Assembly: GCA_019411365.1 (NCBI GenBank)
Contig: DXQT01000026.1
Location: 1 to 32,319 of the forward strand
Origin: Roseburia sp.
GTDB lineage: Bacteria > Bacillota_A > Clostridia > Lachnospirales > Lachnospiraceae
Direction of reading: 5' to 3'
DNA: 32,319 bases
Positions 6,847 through 15,111 of this stretch are shown here, one piece after another. The position numbers and the translations under genes were made by a program. Numbering within the stretch: position 1 is the stretch's first letter; each line of letters starts with the position of its first letter. Under the pieces are notes generated by a model. That model ran no database searches and was not told the origin of the DNA. It saw only the letters and a list, made by a program, of their open reading frames with translations.

Positions 6847-7203
6847 TTAAGCAACTGCTTTCTTAGCTACTTCTGCAAGTGCTGCAAATCCGGCTGCATC
6901 GTTAACTGCCATCTCTGCTAACATTTTACGGTTGATATCGATACCGGATACTTTTAATCCGTGCATCATCTGGCTGTAAGAGATTCCGTTCATTCTTGCT
7001 GCTGCGTTGATACGAGCGATCCATAACTGACGGAACTGTCTCTTTCTTTCTTTTCTACCAGCATAAGAACTTGTTAAGGCTCTCATAACTGACTGTTTTG
7101 CTACTCTATACTGTTTAGATCTAGCGCCTCTGTAACCTTTTGCTAATTTTAAAGTTCTATTATGTCTTTTTTTAGCGCCTAAACCGCCTTTTACTCTTGC
7201 CAT
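6847..7203 (-). CDS. rplT: Ribosomal protein L20
   Basis: This 118-residue, highly basic protein binds 23S rRNA and is needed early in large-subunit assembly. Diagnostic segments are [39 protein letters not shown] and [16 protein letters not shown]. It is the last gene of infC-rpmI-rplT, a few tens of bases after rpmI, with an AGGAGG ribosome site. In Firmicutes, L20 represses this operon by binding the leader RNA; the leader at 7994-8135 fits that scheme. Confidence 0.98.
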   Translation of the reverse strand: MARVKGGLGAKKRHNRTLKLAKGYRGARSKQYRVAKQSVMRALTSSYAGRKERKRQFRQLWIARINAAARMNGISYSQMMHGLKVSGIDINRKMLAEMAVNDAAGFAALAEVAKKAVA

Positions 7204-7227
7204 TTTTTATTCCTCCTTACATGATTC

Positions 7228-7425
7228 CTATGCGTATGGTAAAATCTTCTTCATATTCTTAACGTTTGTTGCATCAACCATTGCTGGTTTTCTAAGATTT
7301 CTCTTATTTTTTGTTGTTTTCTTTGTTAAGATATGTCTCTTATAAGCTTTACTTCTTTTTAATTTTCCTGTTCCTGTAACTTTGAAACGTTTTGCAGCTG
7401 CTCTGCTTGTTTTCATTTTTGGCAT
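7228..7425 (-). CDS. rpmI: Ribosomal protein L35
   Basis: This 65-residue basic large-subunit protein starts [14 protein letters not shown] and carries the [22 protein letters not shown] segment typical of L35. The start at 7425 has an AAGGAGG ribosome site 7 bases upstream; a longer frame runs back into infC but lacks a ribosome site and is not L35-like. It sits between infC and rplT. Confidence 0.97.
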   Translation of the reverse strand: MPKMKTSRAAAKRFKVTGTGKLKRSKAYKRHILTKKTTKNKRNLRKPAMVDATNVKNMKKILPYA

Positions 7426-7447
7426 GATAGATTCCTCCTTAAAATAA

Positions 7448-7954
7448 TTATTTCTTTTCTGCCAACACCATGCTGATACTTCTTCCTTCAACCTTTGGTG
7501 CTTTTTCCACTACTGCTGTGTCAGATAAGCTTTCTGCGAAATCATCGAGAATGTGTTTACTTGCATTCATATGAGCCATTTCACGTCCGCGGAATCTCAA
7601 AGTGATCTTCACTTTATCTCCCTTGGATAAAAACTTCTTTGCAGCGTTCATTTTGGTATTCAGATCATTTAAATCAATATTCGGTGACAAGCGAATCTCT
7701 TTCAGCTCAACCACTTTCTGTTTCTTTTTGGCTTCTTTTTCTTTTCTTGCCAGTTCATAACGATACTTACCGTAATCGATAATCTTGCAGACAGGTGGTT
7801 TTGCAGTTGGAGCGATTTTAACTAAGTCAAGTTCTGCTTCCTCAGCAAGCTTCATAGCTTCTCTCGCTGACATAATGCCAAGCTGTTCTCCGTTTTCTCC
7901 GATCAGACGAATTTCTTTGTCTCTGATCTGTTCATTAATCATTAACTCGCTAAT
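7448..7954 (-). CDS. infC: Translation initiation factor IF-3 (AUU start)
   Basis: IF-3 binds the 30S subunit, prevents premature joining of 50S and checks start-codon pairing. Both domains are present: the N domain ([22 protein letters not shown]) and the C domain ([14 protein letters not shown], then [13 protein letters not shown]). I place the start at the ATT at 7954, giving 168 residues beginning ISELMINEQ. It has GGAGG nine bases upstream, and AUU is the known autoregulatory infC start in other bacteria. The ATG three codons further in has the ribosome site too far away, and upstream in-frame codons lie in the leader terminator. Confidence 0.95.
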   Translation of the reverse strand: MSELMINEQIRDKEIRLIGENGEQLGIMSAREAMKLAEEAELDLVKIAPTAKPPVCKIIDYGKYRYELARKEKEAKKKQKVVELKEIRLSPNIDLNDLNTKMNAAKKFLSKGDKVKITLRFRGREMAHMNASKHILDDFAESLSDTAVVEKAPKVEGRSISMVLAEKK

Positions 7955-7993
7955 GGTATTGCACCTCCAAAATAATTTTTCATGCTTCCACAT

Positions 7994-8135
7994 AAAAAAA
8001 GTGGATAGGCAGACTATCCACAATCAATCAAATACGCATAAGCGACGTTTGAGGTATTAAACCATGAGACACTGTAAATTTGTGCTCCGGTGAGAGTGGA
8101 TACTCTACTTTGTTTTCAACAACTCTGACAATATA
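7994..8135 (-). promoter_or_regulatory. Attenuating leader of infC-rpmI-rplT (L20-leader-like)
   Basis: After the promoter (8130-8159) a leader of about 170 nt precedes infC. Near its end, GTGGATAG pairs with CTATCCAC (8001-8021) around a 5-base loop and is followed by seven Ts on the minus strand, which makes a terminator placed before the gene. An upstream segment (complement of 8096-8102, TATCCAC) can pair with the 5' arm of that terminator instead, so it is a ready anti-terminator. This fits L20-dependent attenuation known in Firmicutes; the RNA class was not confirmed by a covariance model. Confidence 0.75.
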
Positions 8136-8159
8136 ACATACACACACTCATTTCGTCAA
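8130..8159 (-). promoter_or_regulatory. Promoter of the infC operon
   Basis: On the minus strand TTGACG (complement of 8154-8159) and TATATT (complement of 8130-8135) are 18 bases apart, placing the RNA start near 8123, upstream of the attenuator. Confidence 0.7.
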
Positions 8160-8232
8160 GTATATTTTTTGCATTTTATAAATTTTCTCGAATGAAATTT
8201 TATAAATTTAGCATCAGTATTTGCATTTTGCG

Positions 8233-8260
8233 TTGCCATTTAGTACACTCTTCTTAATAT
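8233..8260 (+). promoter_or_regulatory. Possible promoter of the PHP gene
   Basis: TTGCCA (8233-8238) and TAATAT (8255-8260) are 16 bases apart in the AT-rich gap before the PHP phosphoesterase. This is only a moderate match. The rest of 8160-8313 shows nothing else I can support. Confidence 0.35.
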
Positions 8261-8313
8261 CATAAAAATTTTTTTAAAATACAAGAACCATGAAAGGTAT
8301 TGACAAATAAACT

Positions 8314-9159
8314 ATGGATCACAGAATTATCGATTTACATGTACATTCCACCGAATCAGACGGAACTTTCACACCCGAAGATCTGGTGGCTGAGGCAAAG
8401 AAAGCCGGGCTGGCGGCATTTGCACTGACAGACCATGACACCTGCCAGGGTGTGGGCAAAGCAATGCCCTGCGCAGCTTCTGCCGGGATTGAACTGATAC
8501 CGGGCATCGAACTCTCCACAGATTATCACGGAAAAGAAGTCCATATCGTGGGGTTATATATTGATATCGAAAATGAGCAGCTTCTGAAAAAGACAGCCGA
8601 ATACCGGAAATGCCGCAGTGAGCGCAATGCACTTATGGTGGAGGCACTCCGGAAGGAAGGGCTTTCCATTACGATGGAAGAACTGGTGGCTGAAAATCCG
8701 GACTGCGTGATTACACGTGCTAACATTGCACGTTTCCTGTATGAACATGGTCAGATCAAGAGTGTCCGCGAAGCCTTCGACCGTTATATCGGCGATCACT
8801 GCAAATGTTATGTCGGCAGGTTGAAAGTCGCTTCCACCGATGCCGTGCGTCTCATCAAAGAAGCCGGAGGAACTGCCATTTTAGCTCACCCTCTGCTCTA
8901 CGGTCTGAGTAACACCAATCTCCAGAAAATGATCGACGAGCTGAACCCGGCGGGACTTGACGGGTTAGAAGCAATCTACTCCACCTACGCCACCGGAGAA
9001 GAACAGCAGATGAAACGTCTTGCAAGGGAAAACGGACTACTTATCAGCGGTGGCTCTGATTTCCACGGCTCAAACAAACCGGATATCGCTCTTGGCAAAG
9101 GACGGGGACATCTGTATATTCCTTACTCTGTTTTAGAAACGATAAAAGCCGGCAGATAA
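8314..9159 (+). CDS. PHP-domain phosphoesterase (RNase AM/YciV-like)
   Basis: This 281-residue protein opens with the PHP metal motif DLHVHSTESDGT (about 7-18) and has LTDHDT (about 38-43), a GIELS segment, AHPLLY and GGSDFHG near the end, so all the usual metal-ligand blocks are in place. The family includes E. coli YciV (RNase AM), which acts on 5' ends of RNA and on 3',5'-nucleotide bisphosphates; that activity is a plausible but inferred role. The ribosome site is weak (GAAAGG, about 20 bases before the ATG). The gene is monocistronic between its own promoter region and a shared terminator. Confidence 0.85.
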   Translation: MDHRIIDLHVHSTESDGTFTPEDLVAEAKKAGLAAFALTDHDTCQGVGKAMPCAASAGIELIPGIELSTDYHGKEVHIVGLYIDIENEQLLKKTAEYRKCRSERNALMVEALRKEGLSITMEELVAENPDCVITRANIARFLYEHGQIKSVREAFDRYIGDHCKCYVGRLKVASTDAVRLIKEAGGTAILAHPLLYGLSNTNLQKMIDELNPAGLDGLEAIYSTYATGEEQQMKRLARENGLLISGGSDFHGSNKPDIALGKGRGHLYIPYSVLETIKAGR

Positions 9160-9201
9160 AAAAAGGAAGCTTACATATCAACGGTAAGCTTCTCTTTTTT
9201 T
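9157..9201. terminator. Bidirectional terminator between the PHP and HAD genes
   Basis: GAAGCTTAC (9166-9174) pairs perfectly with GTAAGCTTC (9184-9192). An A-run lies to the left and a TCTTTTTTT run to the right. It serves the convergent genes on both sides, and the HAD stop codon lies within it. Confidence 0.88.
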
Positions 9202-10012
9202 ATAAAATAAACTTCTCGATCACTTCCGCGATTGCATCATGGTTGTTATCATTTTCCGTAACATAATCAGCGGCTTTCTTGATATCATCGATCCCGTTCT
9301 TCATAGCGATACCAATATGTGCGGATTGGATCATCGGAATGTCGTTCTGCTCATCTCCGATCGCAACCGTGCTGGTATGTGGAATATTTAACAATTTCAC
9401 CAGATACTGTGCACCGGTTCCTTTGTCCGTGTTGACTGGACAATACTCCAGATACTCTTTGCAGGAGAAAAAGGAGTTGCATTTTCCTTTCGCCCAGGCA
9501 GCATTTGCTTTCTGGAAACGTTTTAATTTTTCATCATCCTCCAGATGGATCAGAATGACTTTCTGAGGTTCCGAATCCAGACAATCCGAAATTCTTCTTG
9601 TGAGTTTGTAGGTCATATGAGAACGCTCAACATAATAATCCAGTTCTTTTGTGTGCCGTTTTGTCACAATGTCTACGGTATTGTAGGTCTGCGCATAGAT
9701 GCCGGCTTTATGCGCCCGGTCAAAAATCTCCTGCGCAACCTCGATTGGAAGTGCACTTTTATAAAGCACACGGTCTGCCGCACAGTCATAGATCACTGCC
9801 CCGTTAAAGGCGATCATATAACATCCCGGACTGGTCAGCCCAAGATCTTTCACAACAATTCTCCCTGACTCTACCGGTCGTCCGGTTGCCAGAACAAAAT
9901 AGTGTCCACGCTCTAACATTTTCTGTATTGCAGCCCGGTTCTTTTCAGAAATCGACTTATCATCACACAATAATGTACGATCCAAATCCGCAAATAAAAT
10001 TTTATTATTCAT
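9200..10012 (-). CDS. Cof-type HAD-superfamily phosphatase
   Basis: This 270-residue HAD hydrolase carries motif I as FADLDRTLL (about 6-14; the family usually has DxDGT, here DxDRT), LATGRP as motif II, and GDEQNDIPMI as motif IV. These are the Asp nucleophile and Mg2+ sites of the Cof/YidA group, which dephosphorylate small phosphorylated metabolites. The chosen start MNNKILF has a GGGAGG site upstream; seven more in-frame residues precede it in the open frame. It follows ppk1 by 45 bases and ends in the shared terminator, so it is probably the last gene of the ppx-ppk1-HAD operon. Its substrate cannot be assigned. Confidence 0.85.
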   Translation of the reverse strand: MNNKILFADLDRTLLCDDKSISEKNRAAIQKMLERGHYFVLATGRPVESGRIVVKDLGLTSPGCYMIAFNGAVIYDCAADRVLYKSALPIEVAQEIFDRAHKAGIYAQTYNTVDIVTKRHTKELDYYVERSHMTYKLTRRISDCLDSEPQKVILIHLEDDEKLKRFQKANAAWAKGKCNSFFSCKEYLEYCPVNTDKGTGAQYLVKLLNIPHTSTVAIGDEQNDIPMIQSAHIGIAMKNGIDDIKKAADYVTENDNNHDAIAEVIEKFIL

Positions 10013-10057
10013 AGCCCATCCTCCCTCACACAATAACTGCTCTTACCGTAATGCTAT

Positions 10058-12196
10058 TTATTCTACAGGTTCTGCCGGAATAAACACTCTTCCCTGATAT
10101 CCGTGAGATGGTTTTGGAACAGCTTCCATTGCTTCCTTACAGAAAACATCCTGAGATGATAATGCTGCTTTTCCACGTCTGTCTACCTTCTCGTAATTGC
10201 CGTCAGCATGCAGTACATGTGCTTTTAAAGTGTCTGCCAGCTCCACATCCAGAATATGTCTGACACGTTTTTTCAGTTCATCATCTAATACCGGGAATAA
10301 AATCTCCACTCGTCTGTCTAAGTTACGCGGCATCCAGTCGGCACTTCCCATGTAAAGTTCTTCTTCTCCATCGTTGAAGAAATAGAATATCCGGCTGTGC
10401 TCTAAGAAATTTCCAACGATCGAACGGACTTCAATATTCTCGCTCACCCCTGGGATTCCGACTTTTAAGCAGCAGATTCCACGGACGATCAGCTGGATCT
10501 TAACACCTGCTGCAGACGCTTCATAAAGGGATTCAATGATTCCCGGATCACAGAGCGAATTCATTTTTGCAATGATCTTTGCAGGTTTTCCCTCTTTTGC
10601 ATGCTTCGTCTCACGACGGATCAGCTTTGTGAACTTCGTGCGAAGCCAGATCGGTGCAACCGCAAGTTCATTCCACGACAATGGTTCGGAGTAGCCGGAC
10701 AACATATTGAATACGGCAGTTGCATCCTCTCCGATCGCACCGTCACAGGTAAAAATACCACAGTCTGTATATAACTTTGCAGTGGAGTCGTTGTAATTAC
10801 CAGTTCCAAGATGCACATAACGCCGGATACCATCTTCCTCTCTCCGGACAACCAGCGCTATTTTACTGTGGGTTTTCAGTCCAACCAGTCCATAGATAAC
10901 ATGGCAGCCTGCCTGCTCTAATTTTTTTGCCCAGACAATGTTGTTTTCCTCATCAAACCGGGCTTTTAACTCCACTAAAACAGAAACCTGCTTGCCGTTT
11001 TCAGCCGCCTGTGCCAATGAAGCAATAATTGGTGAATTGCCGCTGACACGGTAAAGCGTCTGTTTGATGGCAAGTACATCCGGATCCACAGATGCCTGAC
11101 GTATAAAATCAACCACCGGATCAAACGTCTGGTATGGATGATGCAAAAGGATATCTCCTTTTCGGATCTCATCAAAAATATTTTCCCCCGGTACGATCTC
11201 CGGCACGCGCTGTGGCGTGTAAGGCTCATTCCGCAGATCGTCACAGCCTTCTAATCCATACATTTTCATCAGAAATGTGAAATCAATTGGTCCGTTGATC
11301 TGAAAAATATCCTGTTCTGCCACTTTTAATTCATCTTTTAAGAAGTTTAACAGCTTTTTGTCAATGCCATCTTCTACTTCCAGACGGATAACCTCGCCCC
11401 ACTGACGCATTTTTAACTGTTTCTGAATCTCTTTTAGCAGGTCCGCCGCTTCATCCTCATCAATCGACAGATCGGCATTTCGCATAACACGGTAAGGATA
11501 TGCGCAGAGTACATCGTAGTTTAAAAACAGTTTATCAATATTCCGCTCAATGACCTGCTCCAATAAAATGAAGGTCTTTTCATTTCCATCTTCCGAAGGG
11601 ATATGTACCAGGCGTGGCAACACGCTTGGAACCTGGACGGTTGCAAATTCAATTTCCTCTTTTTCTGCTTTTCCTTTTTTCTTGGAAAGAAGTGCTGCAA
11701 TGTTCAATGTCTTGTTCCGGATCAGTGGAAATGGTCTTGAGGCATCCACCGCCATCGGGGTGAGTACCGGATATACATTGTCTTCAAAATAGCGGTCCAC
11801 AAACGCAGCCTGTGACTCACTCAGATCTTCAAACGCATCTATCACAACGATCCCATGCTGGTGCATAAGCGGTACAAGAGAACGGTTATAGGTATTGTAC
11901 TGAAGTGTGACAAGCTCTCTTGTGCGCTCATTGATCTTCTCTAACTGTTCTGATGCTGACATTCCGGCAATGTCTTTTTTCTTATAATTGGCGTGTACCA
12001 TATCCTTCAGGGATGCGACACGCACCATGAAAAATTCGTCCAGATTTGACGAAGTGATACTGACAAACTTTAATCGTTCCAGAAGCGGAATGGATTTATC
12101 TCTCGCCTCGTTTAATACACGGTGATTAAATTTCAGCCAGCTCAATTCCCTGTTTTCATAATATTCCGGTTTTTTAAAATCCTGTTCTTTCTCCAT
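10058..12196 (-). CDS. ppk1: Polyphosphate kinase 1
   Basis: This 712-residue enzyme reversibly transfers the gamma-phosphate of ATP to inorganic polyphosphate. The N-terminal block ENRELSWLKFNHRVL (14-28) and SSNLDEFFMVRVA are characteristic. The autophosphorylated histidine is H443 in LKTHSKIALVV, followed by HLGTGNYNDSTAKLYTD. The second conserved histidine lies in FLEHSRIFYFF (about 604), near YMGSADWMPRNLDRRVE. Length matches PPK1 (about 690-720). It is 32 bases after the Ppx-like gene and shares its promoter, so synthesis and sensing or degradation of polyphosphate are cotranscribed. Confidence 0.96.
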   Translation of the reverse strand: MEKEQDFKKPEYYENRELSWLKFNHRVLNEARDKSIPLLERLKFVSITSSNLDEFFMVRVASLKDMVHANYKKKDIAGMSASEQLEKINERTRELVTLQYNTYNRSLVPLMHQHGIVVIDAFEDLSESQAAFVDRYFEDNVYPVLTPMAVDASRPFPLIRNKTLNIAALLSKKKGKAEKEEIEFATVQVPSVLPRLVHIPSEDGNEKTFILLEQVIERNIDKLFLNYDVLCAYPYRVMRNADLSIDEDEAADLLKEIQKQLKMRQWGEVIRLEVEDGIDKKLLNFLKDELKVAEQDIFQINGPIDFTFLMKMYGLEGCDDLRNEPYTPQRVPEIVPGENIFDEIRKGDILLHHPYQTFDPVVDFIRQASVDPDVLAIKQTLYRVSGNSPIIASLAQAAENGKQVSVLVELKARFDEENNIVWAKKLEQAGCHVIYGLVGLKTHSKIALVVRREEDGIRRYVHLGTGNYNDSTAKLYTDCGIFTCDGAIGEDATAVFNMLSGYSEPLSWNELAVAPIWLRTKFTKLIRRETKHAKEGKPAKIIAKMNSLCDPGIIESLYEASAAGVKIQLIVRGICCLKVGIPGVSENIEVRSIVGNFLEHSRIFYFFNDGEEELYMGSADWMPRNLDRRVEILFPVLDDELKKRVRHILDVELADTLKAHVLHADGNYEKVDRRGKAALSSQDVFCKEAMEAVPKPSHGYQGRVFIPAEPVE

Positions 12197-12228
12197 AAGA
12201 TAAACCTAGCCTTTCCATTGGTTGTCTG

Positions 12229-13761
12229 TCAGCCGTAGACTCTCTTTTCTTTGATCACCGGCTTTATGCTGAATATATTTTCAAAATATGACGTTTTGGC
12301 ATCAAACAGTGCTTTTTCCAAAGCAATATCATCCATTGTCTCAATTGTGATCACAAGCTCTCTTCCCTTGACCGCCGCCTTCACATTCTTAAACTTCTGC
12401 TTGTGGCTCCGGTCCATTGCATTGGATACACGAAGGATTGCAGAAAGTTTTGCAACGGTCAGATAACTGTCATGATCCAATTTATCTGCGAGATCTTCAT
12501 AGTCAGGAAGCGGCCATGTATTATATAATACTGTGTTTGCAATGATCTCACGCTCTTTGTGTGTCAGTCCGATAATCTCGGAAGCCATAATAATGTCATA
12601 GGAGCAGGACGGACCGTTGGCAAAACTGATATATTTTCCGCAGTCATGTAAAATGGCAGCCACCTGCAAAAGCAGCCGTTCTCTTCTGCCAAGTCCATGT
12701 ACTTTTTTCATCGTATCAAAAATAAGGGTTGCCATCTGCGTCAGTGCATCAATATGTGGGGTGTAACTCATGTAACGCTCGGAAAGATTTCTTGCGGCAG
12801 ATAAGACATCCGCCTCAAAATCATGTTCCACCCGGATCATATTATTCTTCTGTGCATAGTGGAATGCGATACCATCGCTGACATTCGTTCCCGGTGCCCA
12901 GAGACTCTCTGCGCCGATGCTCTCTGCCATGCATTTAAAAATCATCATATATGGAATGACAAGCGCATCACTCTCATTCGAAAGGTTCAATTCCTCTGAG
13001 ATTTCCTCTAATGTCTTCTCATCCAGCTTTCTGATGTACTTTAAGAACTTTGCTGCCTCTATGGTATTGTCTTCCTTGTTTTTTTCTACTTTTCTGCTGA
13101 TCTCTGATATATAATCACCGATGATGATCAGGTATTTGATCTTCGTCTCCTGAAGATACATAGCTTTAAAAACTTCAAGTTCCTTGTCAACAAGTTCTTC
13201 TACCTGAAGTTCATACTGTGCCAGATTATTACTTTTTCTTGCAAGCTGCTCCCGCATACGCATGGTGCCGAGTGCCAGATGCTGTGTTGTGACTACTTTT
13301 CCCTTTGAGAATACCGTGATCTGCATACCGCCGCCTCCGGCATCCACAACTGCTGCACCTTTCTGGATCATACGCTCAAAATCTTCCCGCATGGCAACCG
13401 ATTTATAACTGATAAAGCGATGCTCAGAGTTACTTAAAACTTTTACGAGAAGTCCTGTCCGGATGCGGATCTGGTCTAAGATAAAAAGTTCATTTTCAGC
13501 GTTTCTCAAGGCTGCGGCTGCATACGCTTCGTAACTGTCCACCCGGTAGCCGTCCATGATCTTTTTGTACTCGGCAAGCGTATCACATAGCGCCTCCACA
13601 AGTTCATATCCGATACTTCCCTTGGAATATGCATCTCTTCCGAGCTCGATCCTGCTCCGGATATAATCGATGTCACGGATTTTCTTCTTTCCTGAAATCT
13701 CAAATATTTTAATACTTACTTCATAAGAACCGATATAAATTGCTGCGAATGTATGGATCAC
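12229..13761 (-). CDS. Ppx/GppA-like protein with HD domain and divergent active-site motifs
   Basis: This 510-residue protein has an N-terminal ASKHA-fold Ppx/GppA domain (1-300) and a C-terminal HD domain with ILHDCGKY (HD at 372-373). Ppx/GppA enzymes degrade polyphosphate or convert pppGpp to ppGpp. Here the first phosphate loop reads AIYIGSY (7-13) where the family has AIDxGSN. The second reads DAGGGGMQ (140-147) instead of DxGGGSxE, and the SGxEEAR-like segment is LSNSEHRF (109-116). The ESLWAPGTNVSDG segment near 285-297 is kept. Activity may therefore be altered or lost. A GTG start has GAGGAGG about 10 bases upstream. It leads the operon with ppk1. Confidence 0.85.
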   Translation of the reverse strand: MIHTFAAIYIGSYEVSIKIFEISGKKKIRDIDYIRSRIELGRDAYSKGSIGYELVEALCDTLAEYKKIMDGYRVDSYEAYAAAALRNAENELFILDQIRIRTGLLVKVLSNSEHRFISYKSVAMREDFERMIQKGAAVVDAGGGGMQITVFSKGKVVTTQHLALGTMRMREQLARKSNNLAQYELQVEELVDKELEVFKAMYLQETKIKYLIIIGDYISEISRKVEKNKEDNTIEAAKFLKYIRKLDEKTLEEISEELNLSNESDALVIPYMMIFKCMAESIGAESLWAPGTNVSDGIAFHYAQKNNMIRVEHDFEADVLSAARNLSERYMSYTPHIDALTQMATLIFDTMKKVHGLGRRERLLLQVAAILHDCGKYISFANGPSCSYDIIMASEIIGLTHKEREIIANTVLYNTWPLPDYEDLADKLDHDSYLTVAKLSAILRVSNAMDRSHKQKFKNVKAAVKGRELVITIETMDDIALEKALFDAKTSYFENIFSIKPVIKEKRVYG

Positions 13762-13797
13762 CAGACGTCTGCCTCCTCATTTCTTTTGTATAACTCT

Positions 13798-13825
13798 ATT
13801 ATACCAATTTTTTATTCTTTTCCAA
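13798..13825 (-). promoter_or_regulatory. Promoter of the ppx-ppk1-HAD operon
   Basis: On the minus strand TTGGAA (complement of 13820-13825) and TATAAT (complement of 13798-13803) are 16 bases apart. The -10 is preceded by TGG. The -35 lies inside the last codons of the DUF815 ATPase gene. Confidence 0.65.
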
Positions 13826-15107
13826 GTAAATAGTTGATAAATTGCTGTGCCGTCCTGCCGGATAATCCACCGTGGGAAAGCTCCCATTTATTGGCCTCAG
13901 CAAGCAAAGTGTCCTCATCCATGGAAACCTGATATTTTTCTGCAAGTACTTTGACAATATTCTGGAATTCCTTCTTGTTCGGTGCGCCAAAATAGATGGA
14001 AACACCAAATCTTGCATACAGGGATAGTTTTTCCTGTACAGTATCGGAAGTATGCATATCCTCACGCACTTCCTCTTTATCCGAAAATGTTTCACGGATC
14101 AGGTGGCGTCTGTTGGAGGTCGCATAGATCAGTACGTTGTCCGGTTTTTTCTCAAGACCGCCCTCGATCACTGCCTTCAGATATTTATATTCAATCTCAA
14201 ACTCTTCAAAAGAGAGATCGTCCATATAAATAATGAACTTGTAATTGCGGTTTTTGATCTGTGCGATGACATCATTCAGATCACAGAACTGGTGCTTGTA
14301 CACTTCGATCAGACGTAAGCCTCTATCATAGTACTGGTTTGCAATGGCTTTGATACTGGTGGATTTTCCGGTTCCGGCATCTCCATATAACAGACAGTTA
14401 TTTGCCTGCTTTCCGTTGACAAATGCTTCCGTATTGTCGATGAGTTTCTGTTTTGCAAGCTCATAGCCGACCAGATCGTCTAATTTCACATGGGCAATAT
14501 TTGTGATCGGCACGATCTCCACATCTCCCTTTTCCCTGTGCTGAATGCGGAATGCCTTGTGAAGTCCTAGTTTGCCAACGCCAAAATCTTTATAAAATGC
14601 CGTCACTGCATCTTTAAATCCGGACACATCTGTGGAAGCTTCCAGCTTTAACTTCAACTCATTGATACGCTCCTTGATCCTCTTATTAAAAATCTTTCCG
14701 CTCCCTGACATGCTCTGATAATCAGTGATGGCATCCATACAGTCCATCTCAAAATAAGAGGCAAGTTTTCCAAAATCAAAATCAAACAGTGATTTGATGA
14801 TCTCAAAGTCATGCAATACGATCTGATTGACAGAGCCCTCCACTTCGCCGCGGATCTCACAGGCTTTGCTGTAAGCATTCTCATTATTTACAAGAAGGAA
14901 TGCCAGAAAACTGTGCCACAGATTTCCCACAAAGCCATGACTCACTGCCAGTTCCATTAACTGGTTCAAACTCTCATACAAAAGAGACTCCACATCCTCT
15001 TTATTATAATATTCATTTTCATAATTCTCCATGATCCAGGTCATGTTGTAAAATAAGTTACCATTTTCAAAATCTTTATATAAGATCAAATTCTTTGGAC
15101 TTTTCAT
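13812..15107 (-). CDS. DUF815-family AAA+ ATPase
   Basis: This protein of about 431 residues has a Walker A motif (LLYGDAGTGKST), a Walker B-like FIIYMDDLSFEEFE, and an arginine-bearing IYATSNRRHLIRETFSD segment, in the arrangement of the DUF815 branch of AAA+ ATPases. The N-terminal half is a helical region without a recognised domain. Biological role is not established for the family. It overlaps or abuts the end of pheA: ATG at 15107 is 4 bases past the pheA stop, while in-frame ATG at 15119 and GTG at 15131 lie inside pheA. I prefer 15107 because AAGGG is too close to 15119, although its spacing to 15107 is long. Confidence 0.85.
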   Translation of the reverse strand: MKSPKNLILYKDFENGNLFYNMTWIMENYENEYYNKEDVESLLYESLNQLMELAVSHGFVGNLWHSFLAFLLVNNENAYSKACEIRGEVEGSVNQIVLHDFEIIKSLFDFDFGKLASYFEMDCMDAITDYQSMSGSGKIFNKRIKERINELKLKLEASTDVSGFKDAVTAFYKDFGVGKLGLHKAFRIQHREKGDVEIVPITNIAHVKLDDLVGYELAKQKLIDNTEAFVNGKQANNCLLYGDAGTGKSTSIKAIANQYYDRGLRLIEVYKHQFCDLNDVIAQIKNRNYKFIIYMDDLSFEEFEIEYKYLKAVIEGGLEKKPDNVLIYATSNRRHLIRETFSDKEEVREDMHTSDTVQEKLSLYARFGVSIYFGAPNKKEFQNIVKVLAEKYQVSMDEDTLLAEANKWELSHGGLSGRTAQQFINYLLGKE

Positions 15108-15111
15108 CAGT

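Noticed and set aside
8319..8799. Several minus-strand frames within the PHP gene
   Set aside because: They are complements of a gene with clear PHP motifs and lack ribosome sites.
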